From Curtobacterium sp. L6-1 (GTDB taxonomy: Bacteria > Actinomycetota > Actinomycetes > Actinomycetales > Microbacteriaceae): 64,000 nucleotides of DNA. Position numbers and translations under genes: made by a program. Location: assembly GCF_018885305.1 (NCBI RefSeq), contig NZ_CP076544.1, forward strand, positions 2,356,001 through 2,420,000, in the 5' to 3' direction. Shown here piece by piece: positions 43,458-54,703 of this stretch. The notes beneath the pieces were generated by a model. That model searched no databases, was not told the origin of the DNA, and worked only from the letters and a program-made list of their open reading frames with translations. Numbering within the stretch: the first letter of the stretch is position 1; each line of letters opens with the position of its first letter.

Positions 43458-43500
43458 GGGAGCCCCGGTGCCGGTCCCAGGAACCGGCACCGGGCCTCCC
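43458..43500 (-). terminator. terminator downstream of clpB
   Basis: An 18-bp stem with one mismatch (43458-43475 with 43483-43500), seven-base loop; inner part CCCGGTGCCGGT pairs perfectly. Belongs loosely to the GGGAG(C/G)C family. Located directly after the clpB stop and before the DUF2231 promoter. Confidence 0.65.
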
Positions 43501-43504
43501 CCGG

Positions 43505-45673
<2,169 letters not shown>

Positions 45674-45729
45674 GCGTCGTCGTCCTTCCGTTGCGTCCGG
45701 CTCGTGGCCGGGTGGCCTGTCGGACTCTT

Positions 45730-45750
45730 CTTGAGTCCTGATGACTCAAC
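45730..45750. promoter_or_regulatory. HAIR element (HspR operator) upstream of clpB
   Basis: CTTGAGT at 45730-45736, seven bases, then ACTCAAC at 45744-45750: one mismatch to the HspR-associated inverted repeat CTTGAGT-N7-ACTCAAG. It lies 57 bp before the clpB ATG. HspR itself is encoded at 54704-55123. Confidence 0.85.
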
Positions 45751-45819
45751 TTTACGTCGCGCCCGGTGTTCCCGCCACCCGTAACAGTGACGAAACACCC
45801 TGCTCGCTGTCATGGGGCC

Positions 45820-46156
45820 ATGACACGAACCGCACAGCGCCTCATCGGCCTGGACGCCGCCCGCGGACTCGCCGTCCTCGGGATGATCGCGGCGCACCTC
45901 GGGCCGCCGCACGCCGACCTCGACCTCGGTGACCCGTCGACGTGGTTGTCCTCGTCGACGGTCGCTCCGCGGTCCTCTTCGCCCTGTGCGCCGGGATCTC
46001 GCTGACGCTGATGACCCACCCGCCGCCACCGCGGTCGGCGCGGTCGTGGTCGCGGTGCCGTGGCGGCGGTTCGTCGGGTCCGGCCCGCTCGTGGCCGTGG
46101 TCAGGCGTCTGTCGCGGACCCTCGACGGCCCGGGTCCACGATCCCGACCGCGCTGA
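45820..46156 (+). pseudogene. decayed membrane acyltransferase-like gene (DUF418/heparan-glucosaminide-acetyltransferase-like)
   Basis: From ATG 45820 one frame encodes LIGLDAARGLAVLGMIAAHL, the first helix of this membrane-protein family, up to about 45945; the continuation VVLVDGRSAVLFALCAGISL, the expected second helix, is in another frame (from 45942). A third frame ending at 46156 gives AVVVAVPWRRFVGSGPLVAVVRRL, like the family's C-terminus. The middle of the gene, normally 250 or more residues, is missing. So both a frameshift and a large deletion have occurred. The end overlaps the MFS gene on the other strand. Confidence 0.6.
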
Positions 46157-47534
46157 CGACCGACCCCGCCACGAGCAGCACCGCCATCACCACGACGGCC
46201 CGGTGCAGCCCGCCGACGCTCATCTCCCCGCCGAGGACCACACCCGCGAGTGCCACCATCACCAGTCCGGCGATCCGCGCGACCGCGTTGTTCACGGCGG
46301 ACCCGGCACCGGCCTCCGCCTCGGGCACCGACCCGAGGACGGCGCTGGTCAACGGGGTGACCATGAGTGCGATGCCCACGCCGACGAGCACGAGCCCGGG
46401 GAACACCGAGGTCCAGTACCCGATGGCCCCCGGGCTGTCGCCGGCCAGGAGCATGAGCAGCGCACCGACCGCCGCGACCGCGGGTCCCGCGGCCATGAAC
46501 CGCCGCGGTCCGTACCGGCCGGCCAGCGTCCCGACGGTGGTCGACAGCGCCAGCAGGACCACGGTCGGCGGCAGCGTGGCGAGACCGGCCACCCACGCCG
46601 GGAAGCCCCAGACCTCCTGCAGGAACAGCGTCACCACGAAGCCGACCATGCCGAGCGCGCCGTAGATCGACAGCGTGGCGACGTTGCCGACCGAGAAGTT
46701 CCGCGCGCGGAACAGCCGGAGCGGGACGATCGGCGCCCCGCCCGACCGGGTGACGCGTCGCTCCCACGGCACGAAGCCGCCGAGCGCCGCCACCCCGAGC
46801 ACGAGCGCGGCGACCACGGCGGGCGATCCCCACCCCAGGCGCTGCTGCTCGATGAGCGCGAGCACCACGCCGCCGACACCGACCACCGCGAGCACGGCCC
46901 CGACGACGTCGACGTGCACGTGTCGGTCCGCCGCGACGTCGCCGGTGACGCGCCGCACGAGCACGATCGTCACCGCGATCGGCACCGCGGTGAGCACGAA
47001 GATCCACCGCCACCCGATGCCGTCGACGATCAGCCCGCCGACCACCGGGCCGACGATGACCGCCGCGCTCGACCAGGCCGTCCACGACCCGATCGCCTTC
47101 GCCTGCGCCCCACCGCGGAACGCCGCGACGATGAGCGCCAGGGAGCTCGGGGTGACGAGCGCGCCCCCGACGCCCTGCAGCGCCCGGGCACCGATGAGCA
47201 CCTCGCCGGTCGGGGCGACGGCGCACGCGACCGACGCGACCCCGAAGACCACCAGCCCCCACGTGACGACCCGGACGCGCCCGAACAGGTCCGACAGCGA
47301 CCCGGCGACCAGCACGAGCGAGCCGAGCGTGACGAGGTACGCGTCGACGACCCACTGCTGCACGACGAGGCCACCACCGAGCTCCGTCCGGACCGCGGGC
47401 AGGGCGACGTTCACGACGCTCGAGTCGAGGCCGACGACGAACGAGGCCAGGATCGCGACGACGAGCACGAGGCGACGGTCGTCGTGGAGGGGCGCCGGGC
47501 CTCCCGGCCGGGCGGCGGGCGGCGTGGACGTCAT
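46101..47534 (-). CDS. MFS transporter, DHA2 (EmrB/QacA-like) family
   Basis: 477 residues, about 14 membrane helices. Motif A-like segment GSLSDLFGRVRVVTWG (about 78-93), the QWVVDAYLVTLGSLVLVAGS region and motif C-like GPVVGGLIVDGIGWRW (about 160-175) indicate a proton-driven multidrug-type exporter. ATG 47534 lies six bases after CATGAT, so probably leaderless. Substrate unknown. No regulator is adjacent. Confidence 0.9.
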   Translation of the reverse strand: MTSTPPAARPGGPAPLHDDRRLVLVVAILASFVVGLDSSVVNVALPAVRTELGGGLVVQQWVVDAYLVTLGSLVLVAGSLSDLFGRVRVVTWGLVVFGVASVACAVAPTGEVLIGARALQGVGGALVTPSSLALIVAAFRGGAQAKAIGSWTAWSSAAVIVGPVVGGLIVDGIGWRWIFVLTAVPIAVTIVLVRRVTGDVAADRHVHVDVVGAVLAVVGVGGVVLALIEQQRLGWGSPAVVAALVLGVAALGGFVPWERRVTRSGGAPIVPLRLFRARNFSVGNVATLSIYGALGMVGFVVTLFLQEVWGFPAWVAGLATLPPTVVLLALSTTVGTLAGRYGPRRFMAAGPAVAAVGALLMLLAGDSPGAIGYWTSVFPGLVLVGVGIALMVTPLTSAVLGSVPEAEAGAGSAVNNAVARIAGLVMVALAGVVLGGEMSVGGLHRAVVVMAVLLVAGSVVSAVGIVDPGRRGSATDA

Positions 47535-47563
47535 GGGGCCATCATGCGCCCACCCCGGAACGG

Positions 47564-47596
47564 CCGCAGCCCCGTGCTGGTGCACGAGGGCTGCGG
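47564..47596 (-). terminator. terminator downstream of tatA
   Basis: CCGCAGCCCC-GTGC pairs with GCACG-AGGGCTGCGG around a TGGT loop (47564-47596; one bulge), 37 bases beyond the tatA stop. Confidence 0.6.
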
Positions 47597-47632
47597 TCGG
47601 TCCCGGGGCCGGGATGCCGATGGGTCGGCTGT

Positions 47633-47932
47633 CTAGCGGGAGTGCGTGTCGCTGTTCGGCTGCGCGGACGGCGCGGGGTTCACGACCGGCTGCTGCGGAG
47701 CGGTGCTGCTCGGGTACTGGGTGGCGTCCTGGGCGGGGGCGGCCGTGTGGACGGTGCCGTCCGACGCGACGGTCCCGGACTTCTTGCGGTCGTCGGTGTC
47801 CATCTCCTTCTTGAAGATGTTGATGGACTGGCCGAGGCCCTTCGCGAGCGCCGGGAGCTTGGTCGCACCGAACAACAGCAGCACGATGCCCAGGATGATC
47901 ACCAGGTGTAGTCCGGTGAGGCCTTGCAACAT
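47633..47932 (-). CDS. tatA: Sec-independent protein translocase component TatA
   Basis: 99 residues. Short external N-terminus, one membrane helix (about 8-26, LHLVIILGIVLLLFGATKLP), the F-G-x-x-K-L-P hinge at about 21-27, an amphipathic helix (LAKGLGQSINIFKKEM) and an unstructured Pro/Gln-rich tail. Forms the pore for folded Tat substrates, e.g. possibly the beta-helix protein at 30124-32370. ATG 47932 with AAGGAG upstream. tatB and tatC are not adjacent. Confidence 0.93.
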   Translation of the reverse strand: MLQGLTGLHLVIILGIVLLLFGATKLPALAKGLGQSINIFKKEMDTDDRKKSGTVASDGTVHTAAPAQDATQYPSSTAPQQPVVNPAPSAQPNSDTHSR

Positions 47933-48110
47933 GATGACTCCTTCGGTACTGGAACCGGTCGCCGTCCGACCAGGGCGTCTGGTCGTCTCGCCCGGTCATC
48001 GTCGACCGGTCCGGCGGTGCTCCGCTGTCCGTCCATGCTAACTCCCGATGCCCGAGAAGCCCAGGCGGGCCGGGCAACGGACACCGTTCGTCCAGGGAGG
48101 ACCCCGCCGC

Positions 48111-50774
48111 TCACCCGTCGGACGGCTGCCCGTCGTCGAGGACCCGGTCGAGCGTCCAGAGCACCGGCGCCGCGGTGAGGGCTGCGGCGTCGCGCTCGCT
48201 CACACCCGTGACGCGGTACTCCACCCGCTCCCCCGGCAGCAGGGTCATGAAGCCGCGATCGACCCGCCCCTCCGGACCGACGCGGTCGGGCTGCACGAGC
48301 AGGTCCCGCACCAGGGAGTCGGCCTCGACGACCATCCGCACGCCGCCGGCCGGGTCGTCCGTCACGCTGACCCGGTAGTGGGCCGGGCGCCAGCGCATGT
48401 CCTGGTCGGGCGACGGCGTCCACACCGCGCGACGCCAGTCCATGTCCGCCACGATGAGCTCGTCGCGGGCGTCGTCGACCACGCCCACCGACGGCGGCAG
48501 CCGCACGACGGCGACCCCGGGTCGGTCGAGGACCACCGGCAGGTACTCCTCCGCCAGGATGCCGCCCGCCAGGTCGACGCGGCGGACACGGACCACCGTG
48601 TCGATGCCGTTGCGCGCCGAGCGCACCGCGACCTCGACCGGGGACACCGCGTCCGGGGGACCGGCCACGTCGGGGACCGGCAGTGACGCGGTCCGCGGGT
48701 GCGCGCCTCCCGTCCGGTCGTCGGTCCCGTCCGGCGCGACCGTCGGGGCGGGCCCGACCGTCGTGTCGGTGTGCGAGACGGGGCGCAGCGTCAGCAGGAC
48801 GTCGTCGTACAGGCGCCGGAGCTCGTGCGCGAGGGGCTTCCAACGGCCGGCCGAGTCGATCGCGGACCACGACGACACCGGCCACAGGTCGTTCAGCTGC
48901 CACACGACGACGCCGGTGTTGCGCGGCCAGTGCGTCCGCCAGTGCTCGACACCGGTCGCGATCGCTCGGGCCTGCTGCAGCTGGGTCAGCCAGTGCCAGC
49001 GGTCCAGGTCGGCGTCCCAGCCGTCGCCGAACCGCGGCTCGAGCCCACGGGCGAGCTTGCCCATGCCGTCGTCGGCCTTCTGGTGGTGCACCACGCCGGG
49101 CGAGGTCGGGGTCATCGGCTCGTCGGCGACCGCGTCGCGCAGGGTGCGCCAGGTCGGCGGTGCCTGCCAGCCGAACTCCGAGACGAAGCGCGGGACCGAG
49201 TCGCGGTAGTGCTCGTCGGACACCCGGTTCCAGACGTCCCACGAGTGGTGCGTCTCGTGGTCGACGTCGTTCGGTGCCAGCGCCTCGTCACCCGACCAGG
49301 GCGACGCCACCGTGTAGAACCGCGACGGGTCGACCGCGTCGACGATCGTCGGCAGCAGGTCGAGGTAGTAGTCGAGCCCCCACCCGCGGTCGCCGAGCTC
49401 CTCGCCCCACCCGTCGACGTCGTGCAGCCAGATGTTCTCGTTGTTGCCGTTCCACACCACCAGGGACGGGTGCCGGGCCAGGCGGGCAACGTTGTCCCGC
49501 GCCTCGGCGATGACCTCGCTCCGGATCGGCTCGATCTCCGGGTACGACGCACACGCGAACAGGAAGTCCTGCCAGACGAGCAGCCCGAGCTCGTCGCAGC
49601 GCTCGTAGAAGTCGTGCGACTCGTACACGCCGCCGCCCCAGACCCGCACGAGGTTCGCGTTGAGGGCCGCCGCCGCGTCGAGCCGGTCGGCGTACCGCTC
49701 GGGCGTCACGCGCGAGACGACGACGTCGTCGGGGATCCAGTTCACGCCGCGGACGTCGACGAGCGTGCTGTTCACCCGGATCGCGAACGGGCGGCCGATC
49801 GAGTCCTCTGCGGTGTCGACGACCACGGACCGGAAGCCGGTGCGGAACGACGACCGGTCGAGGACGTCGCCGTCGACCGTCTGCAGGTGGACCTCGACGT
49901 CGTACAGCGGCTGCGGCCCGTAGCCACGCGGCCACCACAGCTCGGCGTCCGGGATGCGGACGGTGACGACGGCCTCGTCCTCCTTCGGCGTGACGTTGAC
50001 GCGTGAGCGCTGCTTCGTCCCGTGGCCGGACACCGTGACCACGAGCACCAGGTCGTCGTCCTCGCCGTCCTGGTCGAGGTCGTTCATGCCGGAGCGCTCG
50101 AAGGCGATGTGCGCGTCGAGCACGCCCTCGCCCGCCTCGACGTCGACGAGCGGTCGGACGTCGCGCAGGCGCGCGGTCGACCAGCGTTCGATCGCGACGG
50201 GGCGCCAGGGTCCGCTCGTGACCGCCGTCAGCCCCCAGTCCCACCCGAAGTTCGAGGCCGACTTCCGCACGTACGGGAAGGGCTCGTCGTACGGCCCCGG
50301 CATGGTGCCGGCGCGGGCGGCGACCCGCTCGGCCTCGCGGTAGGGCGACTCGAACAGGATCTCGAGCTCGCGGTCGGTGCTCGCGTTCGTCCCGTCGGTC
50401 ATGTCCCGCAGGTCGAACCGGTAGCGCCGGTGCATGTTGCGCGTCGTGCCCACCTGCACGCCGTCGAGCGTCAGCGTGGCGACGGTGTCGAGGCCGTCGC
50501 ACACCAGGTCGACGCGCTCCGCCCCGCGCGGGTCGATGTCGACCGTCCGCCGGTACACCCAGTCCGCCCGGCCCACCCACGCCGTCGTCGGCTCGTTGCG
50601 GTCGTACGCGGGGTCGGGGAGCAACCCCTCGCGTTCGAGGTCGGTGTGCACCTGCCCCGGCACCGTCGCCGGGAGCACGGCACCGCGGACGGCGTCCGGC
50701 GCGCCGCTGCGTCCGTCCTCGTCGCCGAGGGTGACGGTCCAGTTCTCGCGGAGTTCCTCGCGGTCGAGGGTCAT
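48111..50774 (-). CDS. glycoside hydrolase family 2 protein, beta-mannosidase type
   Basis: 887 residues, cytoplasmic (no signal). Sugar-binding jelly roll (about 1-195), Ig-like domain (about 200-320), TIM barrel (about 325-680): GGGVYESHDFYERCDELGLL, acid/base Glu446 in WNGNNEN, nucleophile Glu533 in VSEFGWQ; beta-sandwich domains at the end. The WNGNNEN and VRVWGGGVYE motifs match GH2 beta-mannosidases rather than beta-galactosidases. Cleaves terminal beta-mannose from oligosaccharides. ATG 50774 with AAGGA upstream. Neighbouring sugar genes are absent. Confidence 0.9.
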   Translation of the reverse strand: MTLDREELRENWTVTLGDEDGRSGAPDAVRGAVLPATVPGQVHTDLEREGLLPDPAYDRNEPTTAWVGRADWVYRRTVDIDPRGAERVDLVCDGLDTVATLTLDGVQVGTTRNMHRRYRFDLRDMTDGTNASTDRELEILFESPYREAERVAARAGTMPGPYDEPFPYVRKSASNFGWDWGLTAVTSGPWRPVAIERWSTARLRDVRPLVDVEAGEGVLDAHIAFERSGMNDLDQDGEDDDLVLVVTVSGHGTKQRSRVNVTPKEDEAVVTVRIPDAELWWPRGYGPQPLYDVEVHLQTVDGDVLDRSSFRTGFRSVVVDTAEDSIGRPFAIRVNSTLVDVRGVNWIPDDVVVSRVTPERYADRLDAAAALNANLVRVWGGGVYESHDFYERCDELGLLVWQDFLFACASYPEIEPIRSEVIAEARDNVARLARHPSLVVWNGNNENIWLHDVDGWGEELGDRGWGLDYYLDLLPTIVDAVDPSRFYTVASPWSGDEALAPNDVDHETHHSWDVWNRVSDEHYRDSVPRFVSEFGWQAPPTWRTLRDAVADEPMTPTSPGVVHHQKADDGMGKLARGLEPRFGDGWDADLDRWHWLTQLQQARAIATGVEHWRTHWPRNTGVVVWQLNDLWPVSSWSAIDSAGRWKPLAHELRRLYDDVLLTLRPVSHTDTTVGPAPTVAPDGTDDRTGGAHPRTASLPVPDVAGPPDAVSPVEVAVRSARNGIDTVVRVRRVDLAGGILAEEYLPVVLDRPGVAVVRLPPSVGVVDDARDELIVADMDWRRAVWTPSPDQDMRWRPAHYRVSVTDDPAGGVRMVVEADSLVRDLLVQPDRVGPEGRVDRGFMTLLPGERVEYRVTGVSERDAAALTAAPVLWTLDRVLDDGQPSDG

Positions 50775-51101
50775 GCGGGTCCTTCTCTGCTGGCGGGCCG
50801 GTCCGCGTCGACCGCGGTCCGGAGCCCGGCCACGGGTCCCCCGCCCCCTGCGGCCACGGCAGGGAGGCACGGCACCGGTCGCCCGGGCGTCGTCACGTCG
50901 CGCACGCGGATCGACGAGCGACCGTGCGTGAGGATGCTCGGCGATGTTAGTACGACTGTCCGGCGTCCAGCCCGGGAACACGGCGGCGGGGTCCGGAGGT
51001 CGCGGGCTGCCCGCGCACGCCGGCCGGGACGGTGGGCCGTCCCGTGGGACGTGCCACGGGCCTCCCGGCCGTCGGACGGCTCGGGGTGCCAGGCTGGCCG
51101 C
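50775..51101. other. 327-bp gene-free region between divergent GH2 and hypothetical genes
   Basis: Contains a relatively AT-rich box with an imperfect dyad (GTTAGTACGAC at 50946-50956), likely the promoter or operator of the GH2 gene, and a nested structure at 51021-51071: outer arms CGGCCGGGA / TCCCGGCCG enclose an inner CCCGTGG / CCACGGG hairpin, directly before the gene at 51102. No conserved ORF is seen in the rest. Confidence 0.5.
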
Positions 51102-51524
51102 ATGATCAGCGTCGAACTCGCCCGCACGCTCCGGGACGCCGGACTGCGCTGGCACCCGGAGACCGGGGACCGCTTCGTGATCGACAAGCCCGGGGTGGAC
51201 GAGGACGTCTTCACCGTGTCGGAGATGACCGTCGAACGGCACGACTACCCGTCCGGCACCGAGCTCGGCTTCAACGGGACGACCGAGTGGGCGCTCGACT
51301 CCGTGGCGGCCTCGGAGTCGCTGTGGCTGCCGCGCGAGGACCAGCTGCGGGAGCTCCTCGGGCGCTCCTTCGTCGGGCTGACCCGGACCGAGTCGCCGGC
51401 CGGCCGGGTCATGCACACCGTGACGGCCCGGATCGGCGGCGCCGAGCGGACGTTCGCGGCGGCCGACGCCGCGACGGCCTACGGCGAGGCGCTGGCCGCG
51501 TACATCGCGGCGGCCCTGGCGTAG
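51102..51524 (+). CDS. conserved hypothetical protein (140 aa)
   Basis: 140 residues beginning MISVELARTLRDAGLRW; soluble, alpha/beta, with VSEMTVERHDYPSGTELGFN and WALDSVAASESLWLPREDQL. I recall homologues in many actinobacteria, sometimes mislabelled as pilus assembly protein, but the sequence shows no pilus motif. ATG 51102 is six bases after CAGGCT, without Shine-Dalgarno. Function unknown. Confidence 0.75.
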   Translation: MISVELARTLRDAGLRWHPETGDRFVIDKPGVDEDVFTVSEMTVERHDYPSGTELGFNGTTEWALDSVAASESLWLPREDQLRELLGRSFVGLTRTESPAGRVMHTVTARIGGAERTFAAADAATAYGEALAAYIAAALA

Positions 51525-51592
51525 GCCGCCGCCCGCGCGCTTCCTGGACGTCCCCGACGAGTGCGCTGAGCCCCCGGGAGTTGACTGGGGTC

Positions 51593-52423
51593 ATGACCGT
51601 TCCGAACATCACGCTCAACGACGGACGCACGATCCCCCAGCTCGGCTTCGGCGTCTTCCAGATCGACCCCTCCGAGACGAAGGCCGCGACCCTGACGGCG
51701 CTCGAGGTCGGCTACCGCCACATCGACACCGCCGAGATGTACGGCAACGAGAAGGAGGTCGGCGAGGCCATCGCGGAGTCCGGCATCGACCGCTCCGAGA
51801 TCTTCGTCACCTCGAAGCTCAACAACGGCTTTCACGACCCGGCCCTGGCCGCGGAGAACGGCAAGAAGTCGGCCGACCTGCTCGGCGGGTACACCGACCT
51901 GTTCCTCATCCACTGGCCGCTCCCGACCGTGAGCGACTTCGTCCCGACGTGGAAGGCCCTCGAGGAGCTCTACCACGCAGGCACGGCGCGCTCGATCGGT
52001 GTGAGCAACTTCCAGGCGCACCACCTCAACCGCCTCGCCGCCGAGACGACCGTCACCCCGGCCGTCAACCAGATCGAGGTGCACCCGTACCTCGTGCAGG
52101 AGGAGCTCCGCGCCTACGGCCGCGAACACGGCATCGTGACCGAGGCCTGGTCGCCGATCGCGCAGGGCCTCGTGCTCGACGACGAGACCATCACCCGCAT
52201 CGCCGGCGCCACGGGCAAGACCCCGGCGCAGGTCGTCCTCCGCTGGCACATCCAGCGCGGCGACGTCGTCTTCCCGAAGTCGGTCACCCGCTCGCGCGTC
52301 GAGGAGAACTTCGCGATCTTCGACTTCGAGCTCTCCGACGAGGACATGACCGACATCTCGACGCTCGACAAGGGCCACCGCACCGGCCCGGACCCGGACA
52401 CGTTCGACTACGTCCCGGCGTAG
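51593..52423 (+). CDS. aldo/keto reductase (AKR5-like)
   Basis: 276 residues. Catalytic Asp and Tyr in HIDTAEMYGNE, Lys in TSKLNNG, His in LIHWPLP; cofactor segment VVFPKSVTRSRVEEN near the C-terminus. Typical of 2,5-diketo-D-gluconate/methylglyoxal-reducing AKRs. ATG 51593 is five bases after TTGACTGGGG; a leaderless or very short leader mRNA is likely. Terminator at 52437-52473. Confidence 0.94.
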   Translation: MTVPNITLNDGRTIPQLGFGVFQIDPSETKAATLTALEVGYRHIDTAEMYGNEKEVGEAIAESGIDRSEIFVTSKLNNGFHDPALAAENGKKSADLLGGYTDLFLIHWPLPTVSDFVPTWKALEELYHAGTARSIGVSNFQAHHLNRLAAETTVTPAVNQIEVHPYLVQEELRAYGREHGIVTEAWSPIAQGLVLDDETITRIAGATGKTPAQVVLRWHIQRGDVVFPKSVTRSRVEENFAIFDFELSDEDMTDISTLDKGHRTGPDPDTFDYVPA

Positions 52424-52436
52424 TCCGGCCGACACG

Positions 52437-52473
52437 ACGACGCCCCCGCACCGTTCGGTGCCGGGGGCGTCGT
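52437..52473. terminator. bidirectional hairpin terminator
   Basis: ACGACGCCCCC (52437-52447) pairs with GGGGGCGTCGT (52463-52473), with a near-perfect inner extension around a TTCG loop; TGTT follows on the plus strand. Between the convergent aldo/keto reductase and methyltransferase genes. Confidence 0.78.
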
Positions 52474-52480
52474 TGTTCCC

Positions 52481-53632
52481 TCAGCCGGTGGCGACCGAGG
52501 CGGTCACCGTGAACTTCGCCGTGCGCACGACCTGCCGGGTCGGACCGATCGCCCGCTCGAGCACGGGGCGGTAGCGCAGGTGCGAGTTCCAGACGCACCA
52601 GAACTCACCACCGGCCTGGAGGATCGTGGCCGCGTTCCGGAACATCGCCTCGGCCGCGTCCGTGCTCACCGTGGTGCCCTCGTGGAACGGCGGGTTGCAG
52701 AGGACGAGCTGCGCACTGCCCGCGTCGATCTCGTCGCCGGCGTCACTCCGGAGCACCGTGATGCGGTCGGCCACGCCGTTCGCCGCCGCCGTGGCCGCCG
52801 TGGAGGCGACGGCCGTCGTCGAGACGTCGGTCGCGACCACCCGGACGGCCGGACGGCGCCGCGCGAGCTCGACCGCGATGACGCCGTTGCCGCTGCCCAG
52901 GTCCACCGCCGTCCTGGCCGTGGGGACCGCGCCGTCCATCGCCTCGAGCAGCACGCGGGTGCCGAGGTCGAGCGATGCACCGGCGAACACGCCGCCGTGC
53001 GCCGCGACCGTCATGCCGAGTTCGTCGAGGTGCACTCGTCGGGGCCAGGGTGCCGTGAGGTCGGCGCGGGACGCCTGCGCTGCGAGGGGGTCCTGCGCGA
53101 CGAGGAGGCGGCTCTTCCCCCGACCCCGCGAGGCCGTCACGTCGCCGAAGTACCGACGGAGGACGTCGTTCTGGGACAGCGTCATGTGCTTGTTCACCCC
53201 GCCGCAGAGCAGCACCACGTCCGGCGCGGCGAACCGTGCGACCGCCCGGGCGACCTCGTCGAGCCGGTCGTTCGACTTCGACAGCCGCAGCAGCACGAGC
53301 CGCACGTCGCGGAAGGCACCCTCGAGGGTGTCGGGGTGGTGGAACCCGCGCCGGCCGAACGTCCCGGCCGCGGCACCGAGAGCACGCTCACTGACGAGGG
53401 AGTCCTGCACGACCCGCACCTGGTCGGCACCGTGCAGCGCGAGCAGGCCGAGCGTCAGCACACCGTACCGGTCGTCGACCACGGCCACCTCCCCCGGCTG
53501 CCGGAGCGCGTCCCCGTGCACGTGCGGGGCCTCGTCGAGCAGGAACCGGTCCGTGCCGTCGATGGTCATGAAGTCCGGACCGCGGTCGGCGGGGGAACGG
53601 CGGAAGTGGTCCGCGAAGTCGAAGGACGGCAC
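52481..53632 (-). CDS. RsmC/RlmG-like rRNA (guanine-N2) methyltransferase
   Basis: 383 residues in two Rossmann-like halves: a degenerate N-terminal domain (about 1-190, including VVLLCGGVNKHMTLSQN) and a catalytic C-terminal domain (about 200-380) with SAM motif VDLGSGNGVIAVELARR and NPPFHEG, the N-P-P-F signature of N2-guanine methyltransferases. GTG 53632 is six bases after TACCCT (complement of 53639-53644), so leaderless; the frame to 53692 would start within the divergent promoter. Confidence 0.86.
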   Translation of the reverse strand: MPSFDFADHFRRSPADRGPDFMTIDGTDRFLLDEAPHVHGDALRQPGEVAVVDDRYGVLTLGLLALHGADQVRVVQDSLVSERALGAAAGTFGRRGFHHPDTLEGAFRDVRLVLLRLSKSNDRLDEVARAVARFAAPDVVLLCGGVNKHMTLSQNDVLRRYFGDVTASRGRGKSRLLVAQDPLAAQASRADLTAPWPRRVHLDELGMTVAAHGGVFAGASLDLGTRVLLEAMDGAVPTARTAVDLGSGNGVIAVELARRRPAVRVVATDVSTTAVASTAATAAANGVADRITVLRSDAGDEIDAGSAQLVLCNPPFHEGTTVSTDAAEAMFRNAATILQAGGEFWCVWNSHLRYRPVLERAIGPTRQVVRTAKFTVTASVATG

Positions 53633-53772
53633 GGTCCGAGGGTAGCCGCGCCGTGCTGGCAGGTGCGCCACCGTGGGCCGGTGGTATGTCACACGCGACA
53701 GCGGGGCGCGTGGACCCTACGCTCGGGACCGCCCCGGGGCGTCCGGGTCGTGATGAGCAGCGAGAGGGGCCG

Positions 53773-54426
53773 ATGTTCGCACCGCCTTCCGACACCAGGA
53801 CACTGCTGCGCGACATCGCGCGGGACCGCCTCCGGAGCGAGATCATGCGCGGCTCGCTGTGCCCCGGCGACCGCTTGGACGACGAGGAGCTGGCCGCACG
53901 ACTCGGGTGCTCCCGCACGCCGGTGCGCGAGGCACTCGCCGACCTGGCCCACCTCGGACTCGTCGAGCTCCGGGCGAACCGGTACACGCGGGTCGCCGTG
54001 CCCGCGCGGGAGGACGTGGTCCCGGCACTCCAGGCCCTCGGTCTGCTGTTCGGCGGTGTCGTGCGGGTGACCGTCCCGCGGCTCGGGGACCGCAGCCGCA
54101 GCGCGGTGTTCCGACGGCTGGGCGTGCTGCTCGACTGCCTCGAGGCGCCCTCGTTGCAGCCGTCGGCAGACGCGGCGACGCCGATCTACCGGACGTTCAT
54201 CGACGAGTGCCGGAACCCGATGCTCACGGCCGCGCTCCGGGGGTCGCTCGACGGACTGACGTTCCGGCTCCGCCACCGCGCCCTGGAGTCGGCGCTTCCG
54301 TGGCAGGACATCCGGACCGGTGTGGTCGCGCTGCGGGTCGCCGTCGACGTCCGGGACGGTCGGCTGGCGGAGCGTGCGACGTGGTCTGCGCACCTGCTGC
54401 CGGATCCGGACGGGAACGAGGCCTGA
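53773..54426 (+). CDS. GntR family transcriptional regulator
   Basis: 217 residues. N-terminal winged helix (about 10-75): RLRSEIMRGSLCPGDRLDDE then ELAARLGCSRTPVREALADL; C-terminal FCD-like helical domain (about 85-205). ATG 53773 has GAGAGG upstream. The stop is two bases before a small Cys-containing ORF. Target unknown; divergent methyltransferase gene is a candidate. Confidence 0.85.
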   Translation: MFAPPSDTRTLLRDIARDRLRSEIMRGSLCPGDRLDDEELAARLGCSRTPVREALADLAHLGLVELRANRYTRVAVPAREDVVPALQALGLLFGGVVRVTVPRLGDRSRSAVFRRLGVLLDCLEAPSLQPSADAATPIYRTFIDECRNPMLTAALRGSLDGLTFRLRHRALESALPWQDIRTGVVALRVAVDVRDGRLAERATWSAHLLPDPDGNEA

Positions 54427-54428
54427 GC

Positions 54429-54602
54429 GTGTGTTCGTCGTGCCACGGTGCCGTGCTCAGGCACCTGCGGCAGCAGCGGGCCCGGCACTGCCCGGCGCCG
54501 CCGGCCCGCGGGACGGGGCACGCGGAGCGCCCGGACGACGGCGCCACGTGCAGCTCGGCCGGGAGCGGGTTCGACGCCCTGTTCGACGACGGGTACCCCT
54601 GA
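54429..54602 (+). CDS. possible small Cys-containing protein (57 aa)
   Basis: GTG 54429, two bases after the GntR stop, opens 57 codons to 54602. The product has CSSCHG at the N-terminus, two later Cys (HCPAPP, TCSSAG) and an acidic end FDALFDDGYP. Pattern hints at a small zinc-binding fold. Its closeness to the GntR gene suggests coupling, but there is no independent ribosome site and I recognise no family. Confidence 0.4.
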   Translation: MCSSCHGAVLRHLRQQRARHCPAPPARGTGHAERPDDGATCSSAGSGFDALFDDGYP

Positions 54603-54610
54603 CACAGCCG

Positions 54611-54659
54611 GACCGGCGGCACGGTCCGACCGGCGGCACGGTCCGACCGGCGGCACGGG
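54611..54659. repeat. 17-bp tandem repeat, about 2.9 copies
   Basis: Unit GACCGGCGGCACGGTCC repeated head to tail directly after the small ORF and before hspR's 3' end; each unit can fold as a small hairpin (GGACCG with CGGTCC across the joint). Confidence 0.6.
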
Positions 54660-54703
54660 TGACACCGGCGCGGGCGGTGGGGCGCCCGACCGGAGCGCGC
54701 GGC

